Source: Akkermansiaceae bacterium
GTDB taxonomy: Bacteria; Verrucomicrobiota; Verrucomicrobiia; Verrucomicrobiales; Akkermansiaceae
Length of the DNA stretch: 64,000 nucleotides
Assembly (NCBI GenBank): GCA_026421245.1
Contig: JAPKDJ010000013.1
Span: 1 to 64,000, forward strand
Direction: 5' to 3'
Shown: piece by piece, positions 32,589 to 40,810 of the stretch
Layout: each line of letters opens with the position of its first letter
How positions within the stretch are numbered: position 1 is the first letter of the stretch
Position numbers and translations under genes: made by a program
The notes under the pieces: model-generated
Databases searched by the model: none
Seen by the model: only the letters and a program-made list of their open reading frames with translations
Told to the model about the DNA's origin: nothing

Positions 32589-33074
32589 TTAAAACTCACT
32601 TACAGTAGCTGGCTTCTTGCCCTTTTTGGGGCCGCCTTTGCCTTTGCCTTTACCTTTACCTTTACCTTCGGGAGCACCTTTTCCTCTTGCAGGGCGATCT
32701 CCGCGAGGAGGCATGGCCTTGCGCATTTCGGCGCGCTCTTCTTCGCTGAGTTTTCCGTCAGTGTTTTTGTCGAATTTCTTGATCATTTCAGCGCGACGGG
32801 CGGCGGAGGCGTCTTTACGCTCTTCGGCGCTAAGTTTTCCGTCTTTGTCCTTGTCGAATTTCTTAAGCATTTCGGCCTTGCGAGCTTCGCCGGCAACTTT
32901 GCGCTCTTCGGCGTTGAGTTTTCCGTCTTTGTCCTTGTCGAACTTTTCAAGTATTTCCTTGGGGACGGGACGTGCTCCACCGCGAGGGCTTTTTCCTTTT
33001 CCTTTGGGAGGTTCGGCATTTGCGATGGCACATGTGGCGAGGGCCACGATGACGGATGTCAGTTTCATTTTCAT
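32589..33074 (-). CDS. Secreted EF-hand protein with Gly-Lys-rich tail
   Basis: 161 aa with signal peptide MKMKLTSVIVALATCAIANA. Three 30-residue repeats each contain a calcium loop: DKDKDGKLNAEE, DKDKDGKLSAEE and DKNTDGKLSEEE, all with the D-x-D-x-DG pattern and glutamate at position 12. The repeats are nearly identical at DNA level. The basic tail is built from GK dipeptides (GKGKGKGKGKGG) encoded by a hexanucleotide microsatellite at 32634-32666. Such proteins are common in PVC bacteria near sulfatases and DUF1501 genes; role unknown, calcium binding likely. Confidence 0.88.
   Translation of the reverse strand: MKMKLTSVIVALATCAIANAEPPKGKGKSPRGGARPVPKEILEKFDKDKDGKLNAEERKVAGEARKAEMLKKFDKDKDGKLSAEERKDASAARRAEMIKKFDKNTDGKLSEEERAEMRKAMPPRGDRPARGKGAPEGKGKGKGKGKGGPKKGKKPATVSEF
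32634..32666. repeat. Hexanucleotide repeat (CCTTTG/CCTTTA) in the EF-hand gene
   Basis: About five units of CCTTTG or CCTTTA encode the GKGKGKGK tail. Whole-unit slippage would change tail length by two residues without frameshift. Confidence 0.75.
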
Positions 33075-33206
33075 AGTTGTTTATTGAGTTATCGGGAATG
33101 GGGGCCCCCGGATTCGCACGATCTAACCGGACGATTCGAGAAAAGTTGCATTTTTTTTCGCGAATTGTCATTGCTCGTCGCTGGCCCTGTCCCAAAGATC
33201 CCTGAA

Positions 33207-34103
33207 ATGCCAGACGAGGCCAATAAATCTTCCAAAGCCGAGGTCTTCCGCTCCCGGTTGACGAGCACTCTGATTTTGTGGGCGATTGTGACCGCGGTCT
33301 TTGTGTCCCAGAACGCCTGGGCCTTTTTCGGGCTGGTGAGTTTTCTTACGATTGCAGGAGCGATTGAGTTTCGCGGATTATTTTCGAAATTTCCCGGCGA
33401 TGGTTGCCGGACCATTGGTTTGGTGGTCGGATTGGTGGTGGCTCTTCATACTGGGGTGGGTTTGATCTGCGGGTGTCTGGATCAAGGCGATTATCTTTGG
33501 GAGCTGGTGGGGCTTGTGGTGGTGGTATTGGCGGGATTTTGTTGGAGGTTTCGGAATGGGATCGAAGGGCGTCAAAGTGTCGATGCGGTTGGGGATAGTT
33601 TGTTGGCGTATGTCTATGTGCCGGTGCTCTTCGGGTGCTTTGTATTTCGTCTGATCTTCCTTCCTGACACGGGGGGGCAGGTGCCGGGAGCATGGTTGAT
33701 TCTTTTCATGATTGCGGTAGCGAAGTTTACTGACATGGGGGCTTACATCACGGGTTCACTCATCGGTAAAAACAAGATGGCACCCCATTTGAGTCCGGCG
33801 AAGACGTGGGAGGGATTCTTTGGAGCCTTGGTGTTTGCGCAACTGGCGGCCTGGAGTGTTTGGGCCTTATCAGGTGAGACGCTGGCATGGATTCCTCCGG
33901 TGCATTTAGGAGTGCTGGCATTGTTGATTAGCCTCGTCTCGGTGGCGGGGGATTTGGCGGAATCGATTTTGAAGAGAAGTTTGGAAGTGAAAGATTCTGG
34001 AAATCTTATGCCGGGAATTGGCGGAATTTTGGACCTGATCGATAGCCTTTGCTTCGCTGCTCCGGTGACTTATTTTTACCTTTTGGCGACTGGCTTGGTA
34101 TGA
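33207..34103 (+). CDS. cdsA: Phosphatidate cytidylyltransferase
   Basis: The ATG at 33207 gives 298 aa; the longer ORF adds an unlikely leader. Eight or so hydrophobic segments span the protein. KFTDMGAYITGSLIGKNKMA then PHLSPAKTWEGFFGA and the C-terminal CDP signature ILKRSLEVKDSGNLMPGIGG with ILDLIDS identify CdsA. It makes CDP-diacylglycerol from phosphatidate and CTP in the inner membrane. The stop overlaps the dxr start (ATGATGA), the standard uppS-cdsA-dxr gene order, but uppS is not upstream here; instead the divergent EF-hand gene lies 133 bp away. Confidence 0.93.
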   Translation: MPDEANKSSKAEVFRSRLTSTLILWAIVTAVFVSQNAWAFFGLVSFLTIAGAIEFRGLFSKFPGDGCRTIGLVVGLVVALHTGVGLICGCLDQGDYLWELVGLVVVVLAGFCWRFRNGIEGRQSVDAVGDSLLAYVYVPVLFGCFVFRLIFLPDTGGQVPGAWLILFMIAVAKFTDMGAYITGSLIGKNKMAPHLSPAKTWEGFFGALVFAQLAAWSVWALSGETLAWIPPVHLGVLALLISLVSVAGDLAESILKRSLEVKDSGNLMPGIGGILDLIDSLCFAAPVTYFYLLATGLV

Positions 34104-35254
34104 TGAAGAAGCGGGTCTTAATTTTGGGTTCGACGGGTTCGATTGGGACAAGTGCCTTGATCGTGGCGCGGCAAATTCCGGATCGCATGGAGATTGTTGG
34201 GTTGGCGGCGGGGAGGCGAGTGGAGGATCTGGAGGAACAAGCGAGAGAGTTTGGTGTGAATCATCTCTGTTTGGCTGACGAGTCGAGGTATGCTGAATTA
34301 AAAGGCGAGAGGCGGACGGTTTTTACGGGTGCAGAGGGACTGGTCGAAATTGTTGAGGCGACGAAACCAGACTTGGTGCTGGTGGCGATTGTGGGTGTGG
34401 AAGGCTTACGACCGACTTTGAAAGCAATCGAGCTGGGTTGTGATGTTGCGGTGGCGAGTAAGGAGATTTTGGTGATGGCGGGTGAAGTGGTGATGACTGC
34501 CGCTCGTGAAAAAGGAGTGAACATTTTGCCGGTGGACAGCGAGCACAACGCCATTTTCCAGTGTCTTGAAGGGCACAAGGGAGGATCGGACGAGGTGAGA
34601 CGGTTGATTGTGACAGCATCCGGCGGCCCGTTCCGGACGTGGCCGGTGGAGAAACTTTCGGAGGTGAAATTAGAGGACGCGCTGAAGCATCCGACTTGGG
34701 AGATGGGGCAGAAAATAACGATTGATTCGGCGTCTCTTTTCAACAAGGGGCTGGAGATGATCGAGGCGCGTTGGCTGTTCGACATTTCGATGTCGAAGAT
34801 CGAGGTTGTGGTACATCCGCAGAGCATCGTTCATTCGATGGTCGAGTTTATCGATGGAAGCGTGCTGGCACAGCTAAGCACGGCGGATATGTGTTTTCCA
34901 ATTCAGTATGCTGTGGTGTGGCCCGAGCGGTTAAAAAACGAGCTCAAGCCGTTGGATTTCCCCACGCTGGCAAAGCTCGAATTTGAGGCCCCGAGGGAAG
35001 CCGACTTCCCAGCACTTGGTTTGGCCCGCGAGGCGGGAGAACGGGGGGGGACATTGCCTGCGGTTTTGAATGCCGCGAACGAGGTGGCAAACGAAGCTTT
35101 TCGACGCCGGGCGCTTAGTTTTCCGGGGATCTGGGATGTGGTTGAGAAGACGATGAACCAAGTCGATCACGTCGATTCCCAAGATCTCGAGGTGGTTGTG
35201 AATGCCGATCTCGAGGCCCGGCGGGTGGCACGCGAGCTTACCAGGCTCGGATAA
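34100..35254 (+). CDS. dxr: 1-deoxy-D-xylulose 5-phosphate reductoisomerase
   Basis: 384 aa from ATG 34100. The NADPH site is LGSTGSIGTSALIVARQIPD. ASKEILVMAGE, LPVDSEHNAIFQCLEGH and HPTWEMGQKITIDSASLFNK then GLEMIEARWLF hold the metal and substrate residues of the IspC family. It catalyses the second step of the MEP isoprenoid pathway in the cytoplasm. Translation is probably coupled to cdsA by overlap. Its last 17 bp overlap the pyrD 3' end on the opposite strand. The rseP-type protease gene that often follows dxr is absent here. Confidence 0.96.
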   Translation: MMKKRVLILGSTGSIGTSALIVARQIPDRMEIVGLAAGRRVEDLEEQAREFGVNHLCLADESRYAELKGERRTVFTGAEGLVEIVEATKPDLVLVAIVGVEGLRPTLKAIELGCDVAVASKEILVMAGEVVMTAAREKGVNILPVDSEHNAIFQCLEGHKGGSDEVRRLIVTASGGPFRTWPVEKLSEVKLEDALKHPTWEMGQKITIDSASLFNKGLEMIEARWLFDISMSKIEVVVHPQSIVHSMVEFIDGSVLAQLSTADMCFPIQYAVVWPERLKNELKPLDFPTLAKLEFEAPREADFPALGLAREAGERGGTLPAVLNAANEVANEAFRRRALSFPGIWDVVEKTMNQVDHVDSQDLEVVVNADLEARRVARELTRLG

Positions 35255-36260
35255 TTTCGTGAATGAGAGCCGGGCCGCGATAGACGAAGCCGGTGTAGAT
35301 TTGGACGAGGGAGGCACCGGCTGCTTTTTTGGCTAGGGCGTCTTCTGCTGAGAAGATGCCTCCTGCTCCAATGATGGGGACGTCCTTGCCGAGTCCGGCG
35401 TGGAATTGGGCGATGACTTCGGTTGAGTGAGAGGTCAGGGGTGCTCCTGAAAGGCCGCCGGCTTCCTTGGCGCTGGGGTGGCCTTTGACGGCCTCGCGCT
35501 CGAGAGTGGTATTGGTTGCGATCACGAAGTCGAGGCCGCCATCGCGAAAGACTCTGGAGAGTCCGGTGATTTGCTTTTCCTCGAGGTCAGGTGCGACTTT
35601 GAGGGCAAAGGGGACGTAGCGACCGGTTTCCTTGTGAAGTTTGCTTTGGAGATTTTTGAGGGTCTTGAGAAGTTTTGCTGCTGAGCCCTCCGACTGGAGC
35701 TCGCGGAGGCCCGGGGTGTTGGGGGAAGAAAAGTTGGCAGTGATGTAATCGGCCCATGGGTAGGCTTTTTCAAAGGCGATGGCGTAGTCGTCGTTGGCCT
35801 CTTCATTGGGCGTGACTTTGTTTTTACCGATATTGACCCCGAGGATGCCTTTGAACGAAGTCGCGGAGCGGGCGTTGGCGAGTCCTTGGTCGATGCCGGG
35901 ATTGTTAAAGCCCATGCGGTTGATGAGGGCCTTATGTTGAGGGAGTCGGAAGAGGCGGGGGAATTCGTTTCCGTCCTGGGGTTTGGGAGTCAGGGTGCCC
36001 ACTTCGAGGTGTCCAAAACCGAGGCGGCCGAGGGCGTCGATGGTGTTGGCTTCCTTGTCGAGTCCAGCGGCGAGTCCAACGGGATTTGGGAAAGTGAGAC
36101 CAGCGAAAGTCACCGGCTTGGATTCCGGTTCGGTCGTCATCGATTTGAGAAGCCCGAGCTTTTCAGTGTGTCGGAGCCCGGCCATCGAGAGATGGTGGGC
36201 GCGTTCGGCCTCGAGGAGGAAGAGGATGGCGCGTGCGGCGGGGTAGAAGAGGTTAAGCAC
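35238..36260 (-). CDS. pyrD: Dihydroorotate dehydrogenase (quinone), class 2
   Basis: 340 aa. A short N-terminal helix for membrane and quinone contact precedes the TIM barrel. FAGLTFPNPVGLAAGLDKEA, VGTLTPKPQDGNEFPRLFRL, INRMGFNNPG and TANFSSPNTPGLRELQ (catalytic serine within NFSSPNTP) are class 2 hallmarks. FMN-binding blocks GAGGIFSAEDA and YTGFVYRGPAL lie near the end. It oxidises dihydroorotate to orotate in pyrimidine synthesis, delivering electrons to the quinone pool. The gene is convergent with dxr, with the 3' ends overlapping by 17 bp. Confidence 0.95.
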   Translation of the reverse strand: MLNLFYPAARAILFLLEAERAHHLSMAGLRHTEKLGLLKSMTTEPESKPVTFAGLTFPNPVGLAAGLDKEANTIDALGRLGFGHLEVGTLTPKPQDGNEFPRLFRLPQHKALINRMGFNNPGIDQGLANARSATSFKGILGVNIGKNKVTPNEEANDDYAIAFEKAYPWADYITANFSSPNTPGLRELQSEGSAAKLLKTLKNLQSKLHKETGRYVPFALKVAPDLEEKQITGLSRVFRDGGLDFVIATNTTLEREAVKGHPSAKEAGGLSGAPLTSHSTEVIAQFHAGLGKDVPIIGAGGIFSAEDALAKKAAGASLVQIYTGFVYRGPALIHEIIRAW

Positions 36261-36359
36261 GCGTGATATGTGCCGAACTTGGATCGATTAGGCAAGTTTA
36301 GCCGCTTGCAGATTTCTTTTTGTGGCGAGTTGCCTTTATTGGGAGCGAGAGGGTCAAGG

Positions 36360-36983
36360 TCATACGGACTTCCCGTAGCGGGGTGCCATCGGAAATGGTC
36401 TGAAGGAGGCGGGTGCGGCAGTCGGCGGCGCGGAGGACGTTGGAGTGGCGATGGGTGAGGGTGAGTGGCGAAGAGAGCGGGGACGGTGGCCGAGTCCGCC
36501 GATGTGTTCATCTAAGATGCGACATTTGAGGATAGTTCTTCCCGAGGTGTAGCGATTGGGAAAAGCGCGATGATATTTCTCAACATAGGTGTCACGATGC
36601 CAGCCGAGGTTGAGCATGAGGTCGATGTAACGAATCACTCAGCGGGTTGGGTTGTAATCTTGAGCGGCGGAGATCTAGTCGTAGAGGGCGCGGGCGAGCT
36701 TGAAATTGATGGTGTTTTCTCCGGCGTTGAGGTTTTGATGATAGTGGACATTGCGTTGTCCCCCAAATCCCGCCTGATCGCGGAGAATGCCGGACTTTTC
36801 GTTCACCGGAGTGAATTCGGAACGCCAAAGGATGCTATCGGGATGATGTGAAAGAGGAGCATGATAGATCGAGAACTCGGGATAGTCCTGATCGAGGGCC
36901 TCGCGATTGTAATGCCAGTGGACCGGCATCGCGAAGGCGTCGGCGATCAGCGAACCTTGGGAGGCGGCTTCATGAATTGTCAT
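36360..36983 (-). pseudogene. ADP-ribosylglycohydrolase family pseudogene
   Basis: From ATG 36983 the minus strand reads MTIHEAASQGSLIADAFAMP then VHWHYNREALDQDYPEF, the family start (metal site and DA-x-GMPVHW-type motif), then NAGENTINFKLARALYD and an in-frame TAG (36675-36677). The same frame resumes as ISAAQDYNPTR, a second in-frame stop TGA (36639-36641), then IRYIDLMLNLGWHRDTYVEK and CRILDEHIGGLGH. After that the frame is lost and no C-terminal half is seen. Two substitutions to stop codons in one frame argue for genuine inactivation rather than sequencing indels. 36261-36359 shows nothing. Confidence 0.8.
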
Positions 36984-37036
36984 GGCCGACTGTCTTTGGA
37001 GACTGGGAATTGTCTTCGAAAAATTTGGGACCGAAA

Positions 37037-38368
37037 TCAAGCGGTGAGTTCGGTCATTTCACCGGTACTATCGACAAATTTCGAAGAAGGCATGCCGAGG
37101 CGATTCATCATAGTGACAAAGAGATTTGAGAGAGGGACGTCGGACTTAAAACGATGGTAGCCGCCATGGTTGAGACCGAGGCGATCACCTCCCGCCAGGA
37201 CGAGAGGATAGTTGGTGTTGTTATGGGTGGTGCTGTTGCTGCTGCCGTAAAGAACCATGGTGTGGTCGAGAAGGTTGCCTTCGTTTTCGCGGGTGTCTTG
37301 CAAGCGCTGGAGGAAATATGAGAGCTGCTCGGCCCGGAAGCGGTCCCATTTTCCGAGGGCTTCGGCTCCTCCGGGTTTGTTCCATCCGTGGGCGAGACTG
37401 TGCTGGCTTTTGCCAAAGCCGAGAAGGGAGGGGAATTTGGTTGCGACCGAGGTGGCTCCGTTCATGTTCCCCATCTGGTAGGTCAGGAATCGGGTTGAGT
37501 CGCTCTGAATAGCGAGGAACATAAGATCCAGCATGGTCTTAATGAGCTCGCCGGGAGTCTTGTCATCGGCATCAAGATGGAGACCGTTGGCATCGACTTT
37601 AGGCTTTGGGATATCGAGCCACTTTTCCGAGCGTTCCACCCGTTGTTCGATTTGACGAACGGACTGAAGATATTCGTCGAACTTTTCCTGGTCTTGTTTG
37701 CCGAGTTTACGGCGAACTGATTTTGAATGCTCGAGGACAAGATCGAGCATGTGGTCCGAGTTCTCGAGCTCCTGCTGTTGGGCCACGAGAGTCCGATCCT
37801 CATTTCCAAAGAGGCGGTTGAAGACGATGCGGGGATTGTGCAGGGCGGGGACCGGTTGGCCGCTCCGGCTGAAGGAAAGGGTGCTGGATCTGGTGGCTTC
37901 ACCAACGCCGCCATCGACCGAGAGGCTCAGTGATCGAAAACGGGTTTCGTTGCCAAGTTTGGCAGCAAGGAGCTGATCGAGAGAGACTGAGTTTCTCAGT
38001 TGTCCGCCTTTGAGTTGGGCCGCGGTAAGGAAGATGTCAGCGGTGTCGTGGCCGCCGATCTTGCGACCGTTCGGGTGTGAAAGCCCGCCCAGGACCGAGA
38101 CATGATTGCGAAGTGACTCGAGGCATTTGAGACTTTCGTTGAATTGAAAATCGCGCCCTTCGGCGTCGGGAAACCATTGCCATTTGGCTTCGTCATTCTT
38201 CCTTTTTGGAAGGCTGACGCCGTAGGGGAAGTAAATGGAGCAGAACCGCTTGGGGCGTGGAGACGTTTTGGTGTCAGCACGCATGCATTCGAGGAAAGGC
38301 AGGGCGAGGGATGCTCCGAATCCTTGTAGGATGGTGCGACGGGGAAGGTGCCAGGATTTTCGGCTCAT
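37037..38368 (-). CDS. DUF1552 family Tat-exported protein (pair 3)
   Basis: 443 aa with Tat signal PRRTILQGFGASLALPFLE. All family blocks seen in pair 2 recur closely: FCSIYFPYGVSLP, GGLSHPNGRKIGGHDTADIF, LSVDGGVGEATRSSTLSF, the helix QEKFDEYLQSVRQIEQRVER, LMFLAIQSDSTRFL, SQHSLAHGWNKPGG and LLDHTMVLYGSSNSTTHNN with NYPLVLAGG. It follows the DUF1592 gene with a 3 bp gap (38368/38372). Similarity to pair 2 suggests duplication or shared ancestry of the whole two-gene unit. Function unknown. Confidence 0.92.
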   Translation of the reverse strand: MSRKSWHLPRRTILQGFGASLALPFLECMRADTKTSPRPKRFCSIYFPYGVSLPKRKNDEAKWQWFPDAEGRDFQFNESLKCLESLRNHVSVLGGLSHPNGRKIGGHDTADIFLTAAQLKGGQLRNSVSLDQLLAAKLGNETRFRSLSLSVDGGVGEATRSSTLSFSRSGQPVPALHNPRIVFNRLFGNEDRTLVAQQQELENSDHMLDLVLEHSKSVRRKLGKQDQEKFDEYLQSVRQIEQRVERSEKWLDIPKPKVDANGLHLDADDKTPGELIKTMLDLMFLAIQSDSTRFLTYQMGNMNGATSVATKFPSLLGFGKSQHSLAHGWNKPGGAEALGKWDRFRAEQLSYFLQRLQDTRENEGNLLDHTMVLYGSSNSTTHNNTNYPLVLAGGDRLGLNHGGYHRFKSDVPLSNLFVTMMNRLGMPSSKFVDSTGEMTELTA

Positions 38369-38371
38369 GAG

Positions 38372-40750
38372 CTATTTACTTTGGAATGATTCACTCGCCA
38401 CGACGAGATGAATCAGTTTTTTGATACGGTAGTGGTCGGTGACAAATTTCGCGGTGAGTTCTTCGATCGTTTTTTCGTCGGTTAACTCCAGTCTTCTTCC
38501 GAGAGCGTAGGTGAGAAGCTTGGAGGTGAAGGCCTTGGCGAATTGATCCTTTCGTTCCGAGATGAGATACTTTTTGAGGTCTTTGATTCCGGTGATGTCG
38601 CTTCCATCGGGCAGGGTCGATTCGGGCAGGACGGGGAGCCGGACCATGCCTTTGCCTTTTGTTTTTTTGCGAAGAATTTGGTCGCGCCAGAGCCCGTCGG
38701 CCCCAAAGTTTTCGAGTGGAATGCCCCAAGGGTCGATGCCGCGATGGCAGTCGTTGCATGAGACCTCCTTGCGGTGTTCGGCGAGTTGGTCGCGGACGGA
38801 AAGCTTTGCGAAGTCGGGATTGGTGGAATCGAGGTTGGGAACGTTGGGAGGCGGGTCGGAGGGGGGATCATTGAGAAGGCGCTCACGAATCCAGACCGCT
38901 CGCTTGACCGGATGCGAATCCTCACCGGTTGAGTTGCCAAGGAGAATACTTCCGTGGGTGAGGACTCCACCACGATGATCAGCGGGCTTCAATGAGACCC
39001 GTTCGAAGCCGCTGCCACGAGGTCCGCTGAGGCCGTAGTGTGTGGCGAGGGGCTCGTCCAACATCGTAAAGTCGGAATCTAGGATGTTGAGAACACTGAG
39101 GTTGTTGTGAAATATTTCGCCGAAGAAGTGAATCGTCTCCCCGCGCATTGACGTCTTTAGGGCTTCGTTAAACTTAGGGTAGGAGTTGGGATTGATGGCA
39201 ACCCGTTGCAGAGCTCCGACGTCCAACCACTGGTCGGCGAATTGCTCGACGAATTGCCATGAGCGCTGGTCGGCAATCATGCGGCCGACCTCCCGTCGGA
39301 GGATTTTAGGATCACTCAACTGTCCTGCCTGGGCGAGTTTGAAGAGTTGGGCGTCGGGCATTGAGCTCCAGAGGAAGTAGGAGAGTCTTGAGGCCAACTC
39401 CCAATCGCTGGTAGGCCTTTTTGAGGTGCCGGAGGGTTCGACGAGATAGAGAAAGTCGGGAGAGATAAGAACCATCGCGAGGGTCTCACGAATCGCATCT
39501 TCGAAAGATGCCATCTTGGCTCGGGTGGCTTTGAAGAAGCGGGAGTAGGGGGTTATTTCCTCCGCTATGACCGGACGCCGAAAGGCCTTGCTCATGAAGT
39601 GCCTCAGGATGGAGTCGGTGTAAGCGGCATCGTTGTTCTTTCGTTTCGAGGGAAAGAGAAGATCGGTGTGGTGTGAGGGGGGCCATTGGTCAAAGATGGG
39701 GCCGGCGAACTCCATCGATTCCACTTCGATCTGCGGGAAGGTGAGCGGGCCCTTTTTTTCCTTCTGTTTCTTGCCGTTTCCGCGCGCCTTGAGTGGTTTG
39801 TCCCGTCCTTCGGCATAGGCATTATCGAGCCAGATGAGCAAGCCGGGAAACTTGCTTTGGGTCTTGCTGGGCAGCGGGAAATTCTCGATCCGGCCACGGA
39901 ATTGAAAAACCTGCCAATCTTCGCTCGTGACATCGATGGGGTCGAAGAAGAGACGCGGAGCCTGGGTGTCGGCTCGATAGCCAATGGCTCCACGGAGTTG
40001 CGGGTAGCCACGCCCTTCGGCGAACTTTGCCCTGACTTTTGCCCGGATTAGGATCTCACCTTCCTCCGGATATTCTTTCAACTTGGCAATGAATTGCTGG
40101 TCTTTGTCGAGGATGTGGCTGCCACGATTTTTATCCTTCACCGTCTTTTCGAATTTTAATGAGAAGGTTTCAGGCTTGGGGCCACTGACAATTGCCTTTG
40201 CCAGGCCTTTTCGCGCGGCTTCGAGGTAATACTCCAACTGGAGATCCGACATTTGTAAAGTCGAGCCGTCGTTTCGAAACCCGTCTTCGGAGAGGGTTTC
40301 CGGAGGAAAGTTCTTTGAGTAATCCATTTCGATCCCAAGAAGATCGGTCATGGTGTTTTTGTATTCAATGCGGTTGAGGCGTCTGAGTATGACTCGCCCG
40401 CCGGTGTTTCTTTTCGCTTCCACCAGCGATTCAATTTCTCCGGTGATCCATCCGGTGAGGATCTTGAGTTCGTCGGGGGTCAGGGGATCCTCTTTCTCCG
40501 GCGGCATTTCGGCTAGGTTCAGGACGTCCTTGATGTCGTGCCATGTTTCAGCGGCAGCACGATCATTGAGGAGGTCTGTTGAAAGGAGATCGAGCCGGAA
40601 ATCTCCTTTTTGTTTCTTCTCGCCGTGGCATTTGAAACAGTGAGCTTCAAGAATGGGACGAACGTGGGTTTTGAAGTCGATTACTTCCTGACTCAGACCC
40701 GTTAGGATAAGGAACGGGAAGAGAAAAAGGCTAAAGCTTCGAAAGGACAT
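38372..40750 (-). CDS. DUF1592-type cytochrome-like exported protein (pair 3)
   Basis: The ATG at 40750 begins a signal peptide (MSFRSFSLFLFPFLILTGLS), giving 792 aa. Domain order as in pair 2: haem motif CFKCH (PSCyt1), RRLNRIEYKNTMTDLLGIEM (DUF1587), a beta-rich middle region, SYFLWSSMPDAQL and EQFADQWLDVG (DUF1592), HRGGVLTHGSILLGNSTGED with NDPPSDPPPNVP (DUF1588), and CNDCHRGIDPWGIPLENFGA (DUF1585, second haem motif). A short basic insertion (KKQKEKKG) sits in the middle region and is absent from pair 2. It is first in an operon with DUF1552; hemW lies upstream on the same strand 60 bp away. Confidence 0.92.
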   Translation of the reverse strand: MSFRSFSLFLFPFLILTGLSQEVIDFKTHVRPILEAHCFKCHGEKKQKGDFRLDLLSTDLLNDRAAAETWHDIKDVLNLAEMPPEKEDPLTPDELKILTGWITGEIESLVEAKRNTGGRVILRRLNRIEYKNTMTDLLGIEMDYSKNFPPETLSEDGFRNDGSTLQMSDLQLEYYLEAARKGLAKAIVSGPKPETFSLKFEKTVKDKNRGSHILDKDQQFIAKLKEYPEEGEILIRAKVRAKFAEGRGYPQLRGAIGYRADTQAPRLFFDPIDVTSEDWQVFQFRGRIENFPLPSKTQSKFPGLLIWLDNAYAEGRDKPLKARGNGKKQKEKKGPLTFPQIEVESMEFAGPIFDQWPPSHHTDLLFPSKRKNNDAAYTDSILRHFMSKAFRRPVIAEEITPYSRFFKATRAKMASFEDAIRETLAMVLISPDFLYLVEPSGTSKRPTSDWELASRLSYFLWSSMPDAQLFKLAQAGQLSDPKILRREVGRMIADQRSWQFVEQFADQWLDVGALQRVAINPNSYPKFNEALKTSMRGETIHFFGEIFHNNLSVLNILDSDFTMLDEPLATHYGLSGPRGSGFERVSLKPADHRGGVLTHGSILLGNSTGEDSHPVKRAVWIRERLLNDPPSDPPPNVPNLDSTNPDFAKLSVRDQLAEHRKEVSCNDCHRGIDPWGIPLENFGADGLWRDQILRKKTKGKGMVRLPVLPESTLPDGSDITGIKDLKKYLISERKDQFAKAFTSKLLTYALGRRLELTDEKTIEELTAKFVTDHYRIKKLIHLVVASESFQSK

Positions 40751-40810
40751 CTGTGCGCGTTCTCTTTCATACCAAGAAGTCATCTATCGTCTTTCAGCGC
40801 GGTGGGTGAC

